A stretch of 64,000 nucleotides of DNA from Ohtaekwangia koreensis (GTDB lineage Bacteria > Bacteroidota > Bacteroidia > Cytophagales > Cyclobacteriaceae), in the NCBI RefSeq assembly GCF_900167975.1, contig NZ_FUZU01000002.1, positions 1,247,501 through 1,311,500 on the forward strand. Direction: 5' to 3'. Below the pieces are notes generated by a model, which had not been told where the DNA came from, ran no database searches, and saw only the letters and a list, made by a program, of their open reading frames with translations. The translations under genes were made by a program, and so were the position numbers. Numbering within the stretch: position 1 is the stretch's first letter; each line of letters starts with the position of its first letter. Positions 28,612 to 39,771 of the stretch are shown here, piece by piece.

Positions 28612-31600
28612 ATGTCTTTCAGAAAAAATAAAAAGATCAACAACGACTTCTCCAAGATCACCATTAGCTTGGCTTCTCCTGAATCAATTCTGGAAAGCTC
28701 ACATGGTGAAGTAACGCAACCAGAAACCATTAACTACAGAACTTACAAACCAGAAATGGGAGGATTGTTCTGCGAGAGGATTTTTGGTCCCGTGAAGGAT
28801 TGGGAATGTCATTGTGGAAAATATAAGCGTATCCGTTATAAAGGTATCATTTGCGATCGCTGCGGTGTAGAAGTTACCGAGAAGAAAGTAAGACGCGAGC
28901 GCATGGGGCATATCGAGTTAGTTGTACCGGTAGCACATATCTGGTATTTCCGTTCGCTCCCTAACAAGATTGGTTACTTGCTTGGCCTTGCTACCAAGAA
29001 ACTCGATCAAATTATTTACTACGAACGCTATGTGGTGATTCAACCTGGTGTTAAAGAAGAAGATGGTGTAAATCGTCTTGATTTCTTAACCGAAGAAGAA
29101 TACCTCGATATCATTGATAAACTTCCTCGCGAGAATCAATTGTTGGATGACAATGATCCTAAGAAGTTCATCGCGAAAATGGGTGCGGATGCACTTGAAA
29201 TGCTGTTATCAAGAACTCAACTTGACACACTTTCATATGAATTAAGACACCAGGCAGCGACTGATACATCTCAACAACGTAAGGCTGAAGCATTGAAGCG
29301 TTTGAAAGTGGTTGAAGCTTTCCGTGATGCAAAAACTCGTATTGAGAATAAGCCTGAATGGATGGTGATTAAAATGGTTCCGGTAATTCCTCCGGAATTA
29401 CGTCCACTCGTACCATTGGATGGAGGTCGTTTTGCAACATCAGATTTGAATGATCTTTACAGACGTGTTATTATTCGTAACAATCGTCTTAAGAGATTGA
29501 TCGATATTAAAGCTCCGGAAGTTATCCTTCGTAATGAGAAGCGTATGCTTCAGGAAGCTGTTGACTCTTTGTTTGATAACTCAAGAAAAGTAAACGCTGT
29601 GCGTTCCGATGGAAATCGCGCGCTGAAATCTTTGAGTGATATGCTGAAAGGCAAGCAAGGACGTTTCCGTCAAAATTTGCTGGGTAAACGTGTTGACTAC
29701 TCGGGTCGTTCAGTAATCGTGGTTGGTCCTGAGCTGAAATTACACGAGTGCGGTCTTCCAAAAGATATGGCGGCTGAGTTATTCAAGCCATTTATTATCC
29801 GTAAGCTGATTGAAAGAGGAATTGTAAAAACTGTGAAGTCAGCAAAGAAAATTGTTGACAGAAAAGATCCAGTGATCTGGGACATTTTGGAAAACGTATT
29901 GAAAGGACATCCTGTTCTTTTGAACCGTGCTCCAACACTTCACAGACTAGGTATACAAGCATTCCAACCGAAATTGATCGAAGGAAAAGCGATCCAGCTT
30001 CACCCGCTCGTATGTACTGCGTTTAACGCTGACTTTGACGGTGACCAGATGGCGGTTCACGTTCCTCTTGGACAAGAAGCGATTTTGGAAGCTTCGTTAT
30101 TGATGCTGTCATCGCACAACATCCTTAATCCTGCTAACGGTGCCCCTATCACAGTTCCTTCTCAGGACATGGTGTTGGGATTATACTATCTCACAAAAGG
30201 AAGAAAAGGAACTCCTGAACATCCAATTAAAGGTGAGAACAAACGCTACTACTCTTCTGAAGAAGTTATAGTTGCGTTCAATGAAGGTAAACTTTCAAAG
30301 CACGCTAACATAAAAGTTCGCGCTGTTGTAAAAGATAAGAAGACAGGTGACTTAGAATTTAAGATGATTGACACTGTCGCAGGACGTGTTATCTTCAACA
30401 AATTCGTACCGGAAGAAGTAGGCTTTGTAGATGAACTTCTTACAAAGAAAAAACTTCAGACGATCATCTCTGACATCTACAAAATTGCAGGTCAATCTAA
30501 GACTGCCAAGTTCCTTGACGATATTAAAGAACTTGGATTCCAGATGGCTTACAAAGGTGGATTGTCAATGGGCTTGAACGATGTAAAAGTTCCTGCCGAA
30601 AAAGAGAAATTGGTAGCAAATGCCCAGGAAGAGGTTGATGCCGTTTGGAACAACTACATGATGGGTCTTATTACTGACAACGAGCGTTACAACCAGGTGA
30701 TTGATATCTGGACGCGTACGAATACGTTGCTCACCAATACACTGATGAAACAGCTGGAAGAAGACCAGCAAGGTTTTAACTCGATCTACATGATGATGCA
30801 CTCTGGTGCTCGTGGTTCGAGAGAACAGATTCGTCAGTTAGGTGGTATGCGGGGTCTGATGGCGAAACCTCAAAAGAACCTTGCAGGTTCAGTAGGTTCC
30901 ATCATTGAGAACCCGATCCTTTCTAACTTTAAAGAAGGATTGGATGTATTGGAATACTTTATCTCTACGCACGGTGCTCGTAAAGGTCTTGCTGATACTG
31001 CGTTGAAAACAGCCGATGCTGGTTACTTAACGCGTAGGCTTGTGGACGTTGCACAGGATCTTGTAGTGAGTGAAGATGACTGTGGAACTTTACGTGGCTT
31101 GAAAGTAACGGCTTTGAAGGACAACGAAGACATCGTTGAACCTTTATCAGAACGTATCCTTGGCCGTGTTACAGTTCATGATATATATGATCCGATCAAT
31201 GATACATTGATCTGCCCTGCGAATTCTGAAATTACTGACGAGCTTGCTAAGTTGATCGAAGATACAGCGATTGAAGAAGTTGAAATTCGCTCACTGCTTA
31301 CATGCGAATCGAAAGTAGGAGGTTGTGCTAAATGCTACGGTCGTAACCTGGCTACCGGTAAAATGGTACAAGCAGGTGAAGCTGTAGGTGTAATTGCAGC
31401 ACAATCCATTGGTGAACCAGGAACGCAGCTTACACTTCGTACATTCCACGTTGGGGGTACTGCGTCTAACATCGCTGTAGAAGCAAACATCAAAGCGAAG
31501 TTTAGCGGTATTCTTGAATTCGAAGGTATCCGTACCATTGATACAACGAACAATGATAACAACCCGATCCAGGTAGTAATGGGTCGTACCGGGGAGATTA

Positions 31601-32922
31601 GAATTGTAGACAGTGAAAAGACTAGAGTATTGATCACTAACCACGTTCCTTACGGTGCTTTCCTGAAAGTGAAAGACGGTCAGAAAGTGGAAAAAGGTGA
31701 GGAACTTTGTTTCTGGGATCCTTACAACGCTGTGATCTTGTCTGAGTTCGATGGAACAATTGAATATGAAGCGATAATTGAAGGTGTTACTTACAAGGAA
31801 GAATCAGATGAACAAACTGGTCACCGTGAGAAAGTAATCACCGAGACACGTGATAAGACTAAGAACCCTGCTATTGTTGTAAAAGGGAAAACTGATACAA
31901 AAGGTTATAACATTCCTGTGGGAGCTCACTTAGCAGTAGATGCAGGTGAGAAAATCAAAGCAGGACAAGTGCTGGCGAAGATTCCTCGTACCATGGGTAA
32001 ATCTCGTGATATTACAGGGGGTCTGCCTCGTGTAACTGAATTGTTCGAAGCACGTAACCCTTCAAATCCAGCAGTAGTAAGTGAGATTGACGGAGTTGTT
32101 ACTTATGGAGGTATTAAACGTGGTAATCGCGAAATCTTTATTGAATCTCGTGATGGTGTACAAAAGCGTTATTTAGTGCCACTGTCAAAACACATCCTTG
32201 TTCAGGATAACGACTTCGTAAAAGCCGGTCAGCCATTATCTGATGGTTCGATCACGCCTTCGGATATCTTATCAATTAAAGGTCCGACTGCTGTTCAGGA
32301 ATATCTTGTGAATGAAATCCAGGAAGTATACCGTCTGCAAGGTGTGAAAATCAATGATAAGCACATCGAGGCTATTGTAAGCCAGATGATGCAGAAAGTT
32401 GAAATCATTGATCCGGGAGATACAAGCTTCCTGCCAGGCGAATACGTTGATAAACTTCAGTTTAGAGAAGATAACGACTTGATTCTTGATAAAAAGGTAG
32501 TTATTGAAGCAGGCGACTCTCAAGTGTTGAAGCCAGGCCAGATCATTACCGCGCGGGAATTAAGAGACGAGAATTCAGTTCTTCGCAGAAAAGACCATAA
32601 ATTGGTTGAGGTACGCGATGCACTGGCGGCTGTTTCGAGACCAACGCTTCAAGGTATTACTCAGGCTTCGTTGAAAACTGAAAGTTGGCTATCTGCTGCA
32701 TCCTTCCAGGAAACCACGAAAGTACTTAGCGAAGCTGCTATCCGTGGTAAAACTGACTGGTTGAATGGTTTGAAAGAGAACGTAATTGTAGGTCACTTGA
32801 TCCCTGCGGGAACTGGTCAGCGTAGATTTGCTGATTTGATTGTAACGCATAAGGATGAATACAATGCATTGGTTAATGCTCCTGAAAGAGCTCGTGATCG
32901 CGAGAAAGAACTCCAGGATTAA
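28612..32922 (+). CDS. rpoC: DNA-directed RNA polymerase subunit beta-prime
   Basis: 1436 residues. The N-terminal zinc ribbon holds [19 protein letters not shown] (about 60-85). The active-site loop [12 protein letters not shown] begins near residue 471 and supplies the three Mg-binding aspartates. The second zinc site includes [15 protein letters not shown], followed by [18 protein letters not shown] in the bridge/trigger region. C-terminal [11 protein letters not shown] precedes a charged tail. A terminator at 32947-32980 closes the operon. Confidence 0.98.
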   Translation: MSFRKNKKINNDFSKITISLASPESILESSHGEVTQPETINYRTYKPEMGGLFCERIFGPVKDWECHCGKYKRIRYKGIICDRCGVEVTEKKVRRERMGHIELVVPVAHIWYFRSLPNKIGYLLGLATKKLDQIIYYERYVVIQPGVKEEDGVNRLDFLTEEEYLDIIDKLPRENQLLDDNDPKKFIAKMGADALEMLLSRTQLDTLSYELRHQAATDTSQQRKAEALKRLKVVEAFRDAKTRIENKPEWMVIKMVPVIPPELRPLVPLDGGRFATSDLNDLYRRVIIRNNRLKRLIDIKAPEVILRNEKRMLQEAVDSLFDNSRKVNAVRSDGNRALKSLSDMLKGKQGRFRQNLLGKRVDYSGRSVIVVGPELKLHECGLPKDMAAELFKPFIIRKLIERGIVKTVKSAKKIVDRKDPVIWDILENVLKGHPVLLNRAPTLHRLGIQAFQPKLIEGKAIQLHPLVCTAFNADFDGDQMAVHVPLGQEAILEASLLMLSSHNILNPANGAPITVPSQDMVLGLYYLTKGRKGTPEHPIKGENKRYYSSEEVIVAFNEGKLSKHANIKVRAVVKDKKTGDLEFKMIDTVAGRVIFNKFVPEEVGFVDELLTKKKLQTIISDIYKIAGQSKTAKFLDDIKELGFQMAYKGGLSMGLNDVKVPAEKEKLVANAQEEVDAVWNNYMMGLITDNERYNQVIDIWTRTNTLLTNTLMKQLEEDQQGFNSIYMMMHSGARGSREQIRQLGGMRGLMAKPQKNLAGSVGSIIENPILSNFKEGLDVLEYFISTHGARKGLADTALKTADAGYLTRRLVDVAQDLVVSEDDCGTLRGLKVTALKDNEDIVEPLSERILGRVTVHDIYDPINDTLICPANSEITDELAKLIEDTAIEEVEIRSLLTCESKVGGCAKCYGRNLATGKMVQAGEAVGVIAAQSIGEPGTQLTLRTFHVGGTASNIAVEANIKAKFSGILEFEGIRTIDTTNNDNNPIQVVMGRTGEIRIVDSEKTRVLITNHVPYGAFLKVKDGQKVEKGEELCFWDPYNAVILSEFDGTIEYEAIIEGVTYKEESDEQTGHREKVITETRDKTKNPAIVVKGKTDTKGYNIPVGAHLAVDAGEKIKAGQVLAKIPRTMGKSRDITGGLPRVTELFEARNPSNPAVVSEIDGVVTYGGIKRGNREIFIESRDGVQKRYLVPLSKHILVQDNDFVKAGQPLSDGSITPSDILSIKGPTAVQEYLVNEIQEVYRLQGVKINDKHIEAIVSQMMQKVEIIDPGDTSFLPGEYVDKLQFREDNDLILDKKVVIEAGDSQVLKPGQIITARELRDENSVLRRKDHKLVEVRDALAAVSRPTLQGITQASLKTESWLSAASFQETTKVLSEAAIRGKTDWLNGLKENVIVGHLIPAGTGQRRFADLIVTHKDEYNALVNAPERARDREKELQD

Positions 32923-32946
32923 TTAACAAATTGAAATAGAACAATC

Positions 32947-32980
32947 TGCGGATGCGCCCTAAATGGCCATCCGCATTTTG
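32947..32980 (+). terminator. Terminator of the rpoBC operon
   Basis: TGCGGATG (32947-32954) pairs with CATCCGCA (32968-32975), with an inner GCC/GGC extension, then TTTTG. It begins 25 bases after the rpoC stop. Confidence 0.85.
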
Positions 32981-33040
32981 CTTATAGGGATATTGAATAT
33001 GATTTAAACTTGTGACCTCGGTGCAAGAACTATTTAGAAT

Positions 33041-33364
33041 ATGACAGACGAAAAAAACAAACAAGCTCAAAACCAGATCAATATAGAGCTTTCAGAAGAA
33101 ATTGCTGAAGGGATCTATTCGAACCTGGCCATGATTGCGCATTCTAACAGCGAGTTCGTCATTGACTTTATTCGCTTAATGCCGGGGGTTCCGAAGGCCA
33201 AAGTCAAATCCCGGATAGTGATTACTCCGGAGCACGCCAAACGTTTTCTATTAGCATTAAAAGACAATATAGATAAGTATGAAAGTAGCTTCGGCCCGAT
33301 AAAAAGAACAGAGGATATGCCAAAGTTTCCAATGAATTTTGGTGGAACAGTTGGTGAAGCGTAA
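33041..33364 (+). CDS. DUF3467 family protein
   Basis: 107 residues, acidic and soluble. INIELSEEIAEGIYSNLAMIAHSNSEFVIDF with FIRLMPGVPKAKVKSRIVITPEHAKRFL is the DUF3467 pattern. Its function is not established. I know this family as a frequent neighbour of rpoC in Bacteroidota, and here it sits alone between the rpoC terminator and the rpsL promoter, so it is probably a separate transcription unit. The immunoglobulin-like strand pattern some members show cannot be confirmed by eye. Confidence 0.85.
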   Translation: MTDEKNKQAQNQINIELSEEIAEGIYSNLAMIAHSNSEFVIDFIRLMPGVPKAKVKSRIVITPEHAKRFLLALKDNIDKYESSFGPIKRTEDMPKFPMNFGGTVGEA

Positions 33365-33478
33365 AAAATGATTAGTAAGAATATGAATGAAAAAGTGCTA
33401 CTCAGGCTTTGCTTGCACTAAAAGTCATATTTAACTACTCAATAATGCTCTAATCCTTTAAAAATAATCTAACATGGC

Positions 33479-33509
33479 TTTGCAAGCTGTCATACTTTAA
33501 ATACCTTTG
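33479..33509 (+). promoter_or_regulatory. Promoter of the rpsL-rpsG-fusA-rpsJ operon
   Basis: TTTG at 33479-33482, a 19-bp spacer and TACCTTTG at 33502-33509 match the Bacteroidota promoter consensus exactly. Expected start is about 30-35 bases before the rpsL ATG. The best promoter in the window. Confidence 0.8.
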
Positions 33510-33547
33510 CAGTCCTAATTTTTGAGAGGTTTATAAAAGAAATATAA

Positions 33548-33970
33548 ATGCCGACCATTCAACAACTTGTAAGAAAAGGGCGTAAGAAACTGGAATTCAA
33601 ATCGAAATCTCCGGCCCTTGATTCTTGCCCACAGAAGAGAGGAGTATGTACACGTGTGTACACAACAACTCCTAAAAAGCCTAACTCTGCGATGCGTAAA
33701 GTAGCTCGTGTTCGCTTAGTAAGCGGCAAAGAAGTGAACGCATACATCATGGGTGAAGGTCACAACCTGCAGGAGCACTCTATTGTGCTTATTCGTGGAG
33801 GTCGTGTTAAAGATTTGCCAGGTGTTCGTTACCACATCATCCGTGGTGCACTGGATACTGCAGGTGTAAATGGTCGTAAACAAAGCCGTTCTAAATATGG
33901 TGCAAAACGTCCTAAGCCAGGTGCAGCAGCTCCTGCAGCTAAAGGTGCGCCAGCAAAAGGTAAAAAATAA
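33548..33970 (+). CDS. rpsL: 30S ribosomal protein S12
   Basis: 140 residues. [33 protein letters not shown] and [17 protein letters not shown] are signatures. The two lysines mutated in streptomycin resistance (in PKKPNS and RVKDLPG) are wild type, and the Asp methylthiolated by RimO in other species is present. The C-terminus carries an added Ala/Gly/Lys/Pro-rich tail of about 18 residues. S12 shapes the decoding centre. Confidence 0.99.
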   Translation: MPTIQQLVRKGRKKLEFKSKSPALDSCPQKRGVCTRVYTTTPKKPNSAMRKVARVRLVSGKEVNAYIMGEGHNLQEHSIVLIRGGRVKDLPGVRYHIIRGALDTAGVNGRKQSRSKYGAKRPKPGAAAPAAKGAPAKGKK

Positions 33971-33982
33971 TAGGATAGAGCC

Positions 33983-34450
33983 ATGAGAAAGACAAAACCT
34001 AAGAAAAGATATCTTCTTCCTGACCCTAAGTTCAACGACACGTTGGTAACGAAGTTCGTGAACTACCTAATGGAACAAGGCAAGAAAAGTACAGCATATG
34101 GCATTTTCTATGATGCTGTTGCTTTAGTAGAAAAGAAAACCAACGAGAGCGGTCTCGAAGTTTGGAAGCGTGCCATGAGTAATCTGACACCTTCTGTTGA
34201 AGTAAAAAGTAGACGTGTTGGTGGTGCTACATTCCAGGTTCCGGTTGAAATTCGTCCGGAGCGTAAAGTGAACCTGAGCATCAAATGGTTGATTGATTAT
34301 TCGAGACTTCGCGGTGAGAAGACAATGATGGATAAGCTTGCTGCTGAAATCATCGCTGCTTCAAAAGGCGAGGGCGCTGCTATAAAGAAGAAAGATGATA
34401 CACATCGTATGGCAGAAGCGAATAAGGCATTTTCACATTTCAGATTCTAA
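33983..34450 (+). CDS. rpsG: 30S ribosomal protein S7
   Basis: 155 residues. [37 protein letters not shown] and [15 protein letters not shown] match the family. It nucleates 3' domain assembly of 16S rRNA and lines the E site. Second gene of the str operon, 12 bases after rpsL. Confidence 0.99.
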   Translation: MRKTKPKKRYLLPDPKFNDTLVTKFVNYLMEQGKKSTAYGIFYDAVALVEKKTNESGLEVWKRAMSNLTPSVEVKSRRVGGATFQVPVEIRPERKVNLSIKWLIDYSRLRGEKTMMDKLAAEIIAASKGEGAAIKKKDDTHRMAEANKAFSHFRF

Positions 34451-34465
34451 TCAGAGGACCAGGTA

Positions 34466-36580
34466 ATGTCTAGAGATTTAAAATACACCAGAAACATAGG
34501 TATTGCTGCTCACATTGATGCAGGTAAAACAACAACTACCGAGCGTATTCTGTATTATGCCGGTGTTAATCACAAGATCGGTGAAGTACACGAAGGTGCT
34601 GCTACTATGGACTGGATGGCTCAGGAGCAGGAGAGAGGTATTACCATTACTTCGGCCGCTACTACAGTATTCTGGGATTATAGAAGTAATAAGTATAACG
34701 TAAATATTATTGATACACCTGGTCACGTGGATTTTACCGTTGAGGTAAACCGCTCCCTCCGTGTATTGGATGGTCTTGTGTTTTTATTCAGTGCTGTTGA
34801 TGGTGTTGAGCCTCAATCAGAAACAAACTGGCGCCTTGCGGATAATTACAAGGTTGCTCGTATTGGTTTCGTGAATAAAATGGACCGTGCAGGCTCTGAT
34901 TTTCTTGGAGTTTGTAAACAGGTAAAAGAAAAATTAGGTAGCAATGCAGTTGCTCTTCAGTTGCCAATCGGTGCAGAAGAAAACTTCAGAGGTGTTGTTG
35001 ACTTGATTAACAATAGAGGTATTGTTTGGAACGAAGCCGATAAAGGCATGACTTTCCAAGTTGTTCCAATCCCTGATGATATGTTGGAAGAAGTCAAAGA
35101 ATACAGAGAAAAACTTCTGGAAGCTGTGGCTGATTTCGATGAATCATTGATGGAAAAATATTTCGAGAATCCGAATTCAATTACGGAATTAGAAATATTG
35201 ACAGCTTTGAGAAAAGCCACAATAGCGATGAAGGTTATTCCAATGGTATGCGGATCGTCTTTTAAAAACAAAGGCGTTCAGACTATGTTGGATTATGTGA
35301 TGGAACTTCTTCCTTCACCATTGGATAAAGATGATATCATTGGAACTAATCCTGATACTGACCAAGAGGTTATTATCAGACCAGATGAGAAAGAACCATT
35401 TGCAGCACTTGCATTTAAAATTGCTACAGATCCTTTCGTTGGACGTCTTTGCTTCGTTCGCGCTTACTCAGGTGTGCTTGAATCGGGATCATATGTTTAC
35501 AACACAAGATCAGAAAATAAAGAGCGTATCTCGCGTGTATTCCAAATGCATGCTAACAAACAGAATCAAATCGAAAGGTTGGTTGCTGGTGATATTGGAG
35601 CGGTAGTTGGGTTCAAAGATATTAAAACAGGTGATACACTTTGCGATGAAAAACGCAAAGTAATTCTAGAATCAATGGTGTTCCCTGAGCCTGTAATTGG
35701 TTATGCTATTGAACCTAAGAAACAAGCAGATGTTGATAAGCTGGGTATGGCTATCGCGAAGCTTGTAGAGGAAGATCCAACACTTCGTGTGAATACAGAT
35801 CAGGAAACTGGTCAAACGATTCTTCGTGGTATGGGTGAACTTCACTTGGAGATCATTATCGATCGTCTGAAGCGTGAATTCAAAGTAGAGATCAACCAGG
35901 GTGCTCCTCAGGTTGCTTATAAAGAAGCTCTTACGAAGTCTGTTGAGCATAAAGAAGTTTATAAGAAGCAGACTGGTGGTCGTGGTAAATTTGCTGATAT
36001 CGTATTCGAAATCGGGCCACGCGAACTGAAAGAAGGCGATAAAGACGGTCTGGAGTTTGTAAACGATATCGTAGGTGGTGTAATTCCTCGCGAATTCATT
36101 CAACCTGTTCAGAAAGGTTTCGAAAGCGCAATGGTAAATGGTCCGCTGGCTGGATATCCGATCGACAACATGCGCGTTCGTTTATACCACGGTTCTTACC
36201 ATGATGTCGATTCAGATTCATTGTCATTCGAATTGGCAGCTCGTATTGGTTTTAAGGAAGCTGCATCGAAATGTGCTCCTCAGTTACTTGAGCCAATCAT
36301 GTCAGTAGAAGTAATGAGCCCGGATGAATATACAGGTTCTGTAACAGGTGACCTGAACAGAAGACGTGGTGTTATGAAAGGCATGGACACTCGTTCGGGT
36401 GCACAGCTTATCAGAGCCGATGTTCCGTTGAAAGAACTCTTCGGATACATTACAGACTTGAGAACACTTACTTCAGGTCGTGCTTCTGCATCCCTGACGT
36501 TCTCACACTATGCTCCGGTTCCGAAGAACCTTGCAGACAAAGTAATTGAAGAAGTAAAAGGCGCAGTTGCCGCTAAATAA
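34466..36580 (+). CDS. fusA: Elongation factor G
   Basis: 704 residues. GTPase motifs: [15 protein letters not shown] near 15-29, [20 protein letters not shown] near 83 and NKMDRAG near 140. Domain IV has [11 protein letters not shown], and domain V contains [19 protein letters not shown]. It drives translocation and ribosome recycling. Position in the str operon supports the canonical FusA rather than a paralogue. Confidence 0.98.
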   Translation: MSRDLKYTRNIGIAAHIDAGKTTTTERILYYAGVNHKIGEVHEGAATMDWMAQEQERGITITSAATTVFWDYRSNKYNVNIIDTPGHVDFTVEVNRSLRVLDGLVFLFSAVDGVEPQSETNWRLADNYKVARIGFVNKMDRAGSDFLGVCKQVKEKLGSNAVALQLPIGAEENFRGVVDLINNRGIVWNEADKGMTFQVVPIPDDMLEEVKEYREKLLEAVADFDESLMEKYFENPNSITELEILTALRKATIAMKVIPMVCGSSFKNKGVQTMLDYVMELLPSPLDKDDIIGTNPDTDQEVIIRPDEKEPFAALAFKIATDPFVGRLCFVRAYSGVLESGSYVYNTRSENKERISRVFQMHANKQNQIERLVAGDIGAVVGFKDIKTGDTLCDEKRKVILESMVFPEPVIGYAIEPKKQADVDKLGMAIAKLVEEDPTLRVNTDQETGQTILRGMGELHLEIIIDRLKREFKVEINQGAPQVAYKEALTKSVEHKEVYKKQTGGRGKFADIVFEIGPRELKEGDKDGLEFVNDIVGGVIPREFIQPVQKGFESAMVNGPLAGYPIDNMRVRLYHGSYHDVDSDSLSFELAARIGFKEAASKCAPQLLEPIMSVEVMSPDEYTGSVTGDLNRRRGVMKGMDTRSGAQLIRADVPLKELFGYITDLRTLTSGRASASLTFSHYAPVPKNLADKVIEEVKGAVAAK

Positions 36581-36605
36581 TAAACATCTAAAAGGCGTTT
36601 AGATC

Positions 36606-36911
36606 ATGAACCAGAAAATCAGAATAAAACTTAAGTCTTACGATCACAACTTGGTTGATAAATCATCTGAGAAAATTGTAAGAGCTGTAAAGGCAACAGG
36701 TGCTGTAGTTAGCGGTCCTATTCCGTTACCAACCGAAAAAGAAAAATTCACTGTACTTCGTTCCCCACACGTTAACAAGAAGTCACGTGAGCAATTTCAA
36801 CTTTGCACCTACAAGCGCTTGGTTGACATTTATTCAAACAGTGCAAAAACTGTAGACGCCTTGATGAAACTTGAACTTCCTAGCGGAGTTGATGTAGAGA
36901 TCAAAGTGTAG
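36606..36911 (+). CDS. rpsJ: 30S ribosomal protein S10
   Basis: 101 residues. [34 protein letters not shown] and [12 protein letters not shown] are signatures. S10 (NusE) also takes part in transcription antitermination with NusB and bridges to NusG. It is followed at once by a terminator rather than by rplC, so the S10 operon does not continue here. Confidence 0.99.
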   Translation: MNQKIRIKLKSYDHNLVDKSSEKIVRAVKATGAVVSGPIPLPTEKEKFTVLRSPHVNKKSREQFQLCTYKRLVDIYSNSAKTVDALMKLELPSGVDVEIKV

Positions 36912-36930
36912 TTATCTACGAAACAATACT

Positions 36931-36962
36931 AAAAAGCCATCTTCTCAAGAGATGGCTTTTTT
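36931..36962 (+). terminator. Terminator of the str operon
   Basis: AAAAAGCCATCT (36931-36942) pairs perfectly with AGATGGCTTTTT (36950-36961). A and T runs on both sides allow it to serve the convergent gene at 36980 too. Confidence 0.9.
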
Positions 36963-36979
36963 AGTATATATACTTTTCT

Positions 36980-37318
36980 TCACCCGGTTGCTGTTTGGCT
37001 TTCCTGGTTATTATAGGAATTAAGAATTTCCTGAGTAACATCTTTGCCGCCATTCAGATTGTGGACTAAACTGCCAATACTATATATAGGCCCCCAAGGA
37101 ATTCCCCACCAGCCTAGTAAAAATGTCATAAGAGTGAAAGGTAGTCCCTTAATCAAACGACTTTCACCAGAGCGAATAAAATAAATGTCTGATGATCGTC
37201 TGAAGGTCATTACAAGAACAGAAATTGTGAATTGGAACACAACGAACTTAGCGCCATGTGCGAGTTCTCGGTTGATTTGGTCTGTTGTAAGACCCTCAAT
37301 GTTTTTAATTCCAGCCAT
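36980..37318 (-). CDS. Small conserved membrane protein of unknown function
   Basis: 112 residues from the ATG at 37318 (MAGIKNIEGLTTDQ). A longer frame to 37360 exists, but a TAGATTTG promoter-like box at 37352-37345 lies inside it, favouring the shorter start. NREL..GAKFVVFQFTISVLVMTF and GLPFTLMTFLLGWWGIPWGP suggest two hydrophobic segments joined by a basic stretch RRSSDIYFIRSGES. I do not recognise a named family. It stands alone, convergent with rpsJ. Confidence 0.65.
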   Translation of the reverse strand: MAGIKNIEGLTTDQINRELAHGAKFVVFQFTISVLVMTFRRSSDIYFIRSGESRLIKGLPFTLMTFLLGWWGIPWGPIYSIGSLVHNLNGGKDVTQEILNSYNNQESQTATG

Positions 37319-37420
37319 TGATAGATGTAGTTTAGACGTGAAATCAAATCTAGCTTTCAATGACTATATATTCGTATAAAGAACGCAAGGCCTATCACTG
37401 ATGTAGGAAATGGTTAGTCT

Positions 37421-38023
37421 TTAGGAGTTTTTATCAAGGAAGGATTTATAGCTGTCCGGTGTATCTAAATCAATCTCCCCGTTGGGGAAATTAATAAGCT
37501 CAGCGTCTTCCGGGTGAAGTGTAATTACTTTTTTAGCACCTTGGTCGTCAGGCATATTCAATAATACGGGGAATATGTTTTTATCGAAAAGAGCAGGCAC
37601 TCCAGGTGAATCTGAATAGTAAGATGCTATAATTTTTTTTTGTGTTAATAGATATCGATCAATCAGAACATTCAGATGATCTTCGGATATATAGGGCTGG
37701 TCGCAGACTATGATGATAGCCGCATCAATGGCTGCGTCAATTGTTAACAAGTGATTGAGCCCTGCCTTTAAAGAACCTCCCATGCCGTTTTGCCACAATG
37801 GGTTTTGAATGATAGCTACTCGTTGATTTTTTAATATACTTTCGTGAAGGTCTTTGTTCGCTCCAAGCACCACCACGGTATATGCAGCTTTTGATTTTAA
37901 CGCAATGTTACACGTTCTGGTGAGCATTGGTTCTCCAAAGATAGGCAACATCTGTTTTGATTGGCCCATTCGTGTTGAAGAACCTGCAGCAAGTATAATT
38001 ATACCTATACTTATCCTACTCAC
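37421..38023 (-). CDS. MocA-like molybdenum cofactor nucleotidyltransferase
   Basis: 200 residues. IIILAAGSSTRMGQSKQML is the nucleotide-binding signature of the MobA/MocA family; VVVLGANKD, NPLWQNGMGGSLKAGL and VCDQPYISEDHL are typical of the MocA (CTP:molybdopterin cytidylyltransferase) branch. It would attach CMP to the molybdenum cofactor used by xanthine-oxidase-family enzymes, which suits its place at the end of the operon carrying the molybdo-hydroxylase. It overlaps the upstream gene by four bases. Confidence 0.85.
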   Translation of the reverse strand: MSRISIGIIILAAGSSTRMGQSKQMLPIFGEPMLTRTCNIALKSKAAYTVVVLGANKDLHESILKNQRVAIIQNPLWQNGMGGSLKAGLNHLLTIDAAIDAAIIIVCDQPYISEDHLNVLIDRYLLTQKKIIASYYSDSPGVPALFDKNIFPVLLNMPDDQGAKKVITLHPEDAELINFPNGEIDLDTPDSYKSFLDKNS

Positions 38024-38517
38024 GGCTCCAATGGCTTTCCGTTATTGAAATCTTTTTCACTAATGGTTCCCCCTTCTGATGAATCAGAATCAACGAGTAT
38101 TTTCCAGATTCCATTTTCCTTACGAAGCACTACATGAAATTTACCATAGAAACTTCTACTCTCGCCCTGGGCGTTTATGACAGTTGTCTTGTATACACCT
38201 ACTTCATAAGCTTGGTTCTCATTTGCTATTCGCTCCAGGAAATGAAGCTCTATAGACCGTTTCGTTTTTTGCTGAAGTGCTTTGTTATCTCCTTCGGTAT
38301 TCTGTTTTTTATATTGATCAAAGGATAAAAGTGTTTTCGAGTCACGCGGAGTACGAATTAAATCCTGAGAATGAACAGACATAAATCCCTGTGTATCGTG
38401 ATTGCTGAATGATGTTATGAAAGGTTCCCAGACTTGTTCATTGATTTGTTTTTGGATTTCTTGCGAATAACCTGCGAACGATATTACTATAAATAGAAAA
38501 ACGATCCATTTTTTCAT
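38020..38517 (-). CDS. Secreted NTF2-like (DUF4440-type) protein
   Basis: 165 residues with a signal peptide (MKKWIVFLFIVISFAGYSQ). VWEPFITSFSNHDTQGFMSVHSQDLI and GRFHVVLRKENGIWKILVD-like text (here GKFHVVLRKENGIWKILVD) are the first helix and last strands of an SnoaL/NTF2-like cone fold. Such proteins have diverse or unknown roles. Its stop overlaps the start of the MocA-like gene (ATGA), so it is in the molybdo-hydroxylase operon. A link to substrate handling is speculation. Confidence 0.75.
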   Translation of the reverse strand: MKKWIVFLFIVISFAGYSQEIQKQINEQVWEPFITSFSNHDTQGFMSVHSQDLIRTPRDSKTLLSFDQYKKQNTEGDNKALQQKTKRSIELHFLERIANENQAYEVGVYKTTVINAQGESRSFYGKFHVVLRKENGIWKILVDSDSSEGGTISEKDFNNGKPLEP

Positions 38518-38527
38518 TGTATAAATA

Positions 38528-39718
38528 TTAGGAGTTCTGTGCAGCCTTGTCTTCGTGATGATGCAAATATACTTGCTTGAACACTTGGTCGCTTGCAGAA
38601 TCGCGTTGATGTATAGAACCCGTTCTGTATTTTAAATACCCACCCGAGCGATTGGAAAATTTACTTTGGATTTCAGCAATAATAGAAACGGCAATTTCAT
38701 CAGGAGCTTCCGCACCAATATCAAGACCTATCGGAGAATGAATGCGGTGAACATCATTTGAAGAAAGCTGAATATTTTCTTTTGCAAACTCGTTAAGCAT
38801 TTTATCAAAACGCTTTCTGGGTCCAAGCATACCTATATATGGTGTTTCTGTCTTTAGTAGTTTTCGCAACACGTCTCTATCATACTCATAATTATGAGAC
38901 ATTAATACACAGGCTGTGTATGGGGTGATGTTGAAATCACGGTCTATAAAGTCACGTTGACAAAGCGAGAGATTGTCAGCTGCGGGAAAAAAGAGTGGCG
39001 CTATATGTGCAACACATTCATCGGTAACGGTAACTTCCCAGCCAAGTGATTTGGCCAGGTAACTCACCGGCCGTGCATCAAATCCACCTCCGAAAATAAT
39101 AAGTGAAACAGAAGGCTGAATCAGCTCAATGAAGACTTCTATTTCTTTACCCTTTACTGTATATACTTTGGCTTCGGATTTCTTTGATTCAAACAAGATT
39201 TTGAGATCAGCGGAAATAATTCGTTCGAGTTCCGGATCCTGCAGATTGTGAAGCTTCGTTAATCCAGGGGTAACTAAAAGTTTTTTTCCGATCTCATGAG
39301 CATCGTTGTGCACAAATATAGTGGCCAGTGCAACCGGGGCATTCATCTTGATGATACTATCAAAAAGCAACGTTGGATTATTCTGATCTTCCGGGTTTAT
39401 AGGTTCAATCAATACATCGATCACGCCATTGCATCCTAAGCTAATCCCAAGGTTTTGATTACTTTCTTCTCGTGTATCGTACGTAACAGTTAAAGGTTTC
39501 CCATCGGTCATTACCAAGCGCGCTTTGCGCAAGGCATCACCCTCCAGGCATCCTCCGCTGATAGATCCTACCCACTTACCATCATCAGTAATCAACATGC
39601 GGGCACCAGGACTTCTATACGATGAGCCTCTCACTTTAACGACTGTAGCCAGTGCTGCCTTGTGTAGATTAAAATCAATCTTCGTGCATTCCTGGAGTAT
39701 CGTTTTAAATTCCTTCAT
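38528..39718 (-). CDS. XdhC/CoxI-family molybdo-enzyme maturation protein
   Basis: 396 residues. The N-terminal XdhC/CoxI domain contains ALATVVKVRGSSYRSPGARM, SISGGCLEGD and LGISLGCNGVIDVL. The C-terminal Rossmann-like domain has LIIFGGGFDARPVSYLAKSLGWEV and YIGMLGPRKRFDKML. XdhC binds molybdenum cofactor, protects it while a terminal sulphido ligand is added, and inserts it into xanthine-dehydrogenase-type enzymes. Ten bases upstream of the NTF2-like gene and within the same operon as the enzyme subunits. Confidence 0.92.
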   Translation of the reverse strand: MKEFKTILQECTKIDFNLHKAALATVVKVRGSSYRSPGARMLITDDGKWVGSISGGCLEGDALRKARLVMTDGKPLTVTYDTREESNQNLGISLGCNGVIDVLIEPINPEDQNNPTLLFDSIIKMNAPVALATIFVHNDAHEIGKKLLVTPGLTKLHNLQDPELERIISADLKILFESKKSEAKVYTVKGKEIEVFIELIQPSVSLIIFGGGFDARPVSYLAKSLGWEVTVTDECVAHIAPLFFPAADNLSLCQRDFIDRDFNITPYTACVLMSHNYEYDRDVLRKLLKTETPYIGMLGPRKRFDKMLNEFAKENIQLSSNDVHRIHSPIGLDIGAEAPDEIAVSIIAEIQSKFSNRSGGYLKYRTGSIHQRDSASDQVFKQVYLHHHEDKAAQNS

Positions 39719-39771
39719 CGCTATATCTATATAAGTATACGATCTTATTCGAAGATTATTACCAGACTGGG

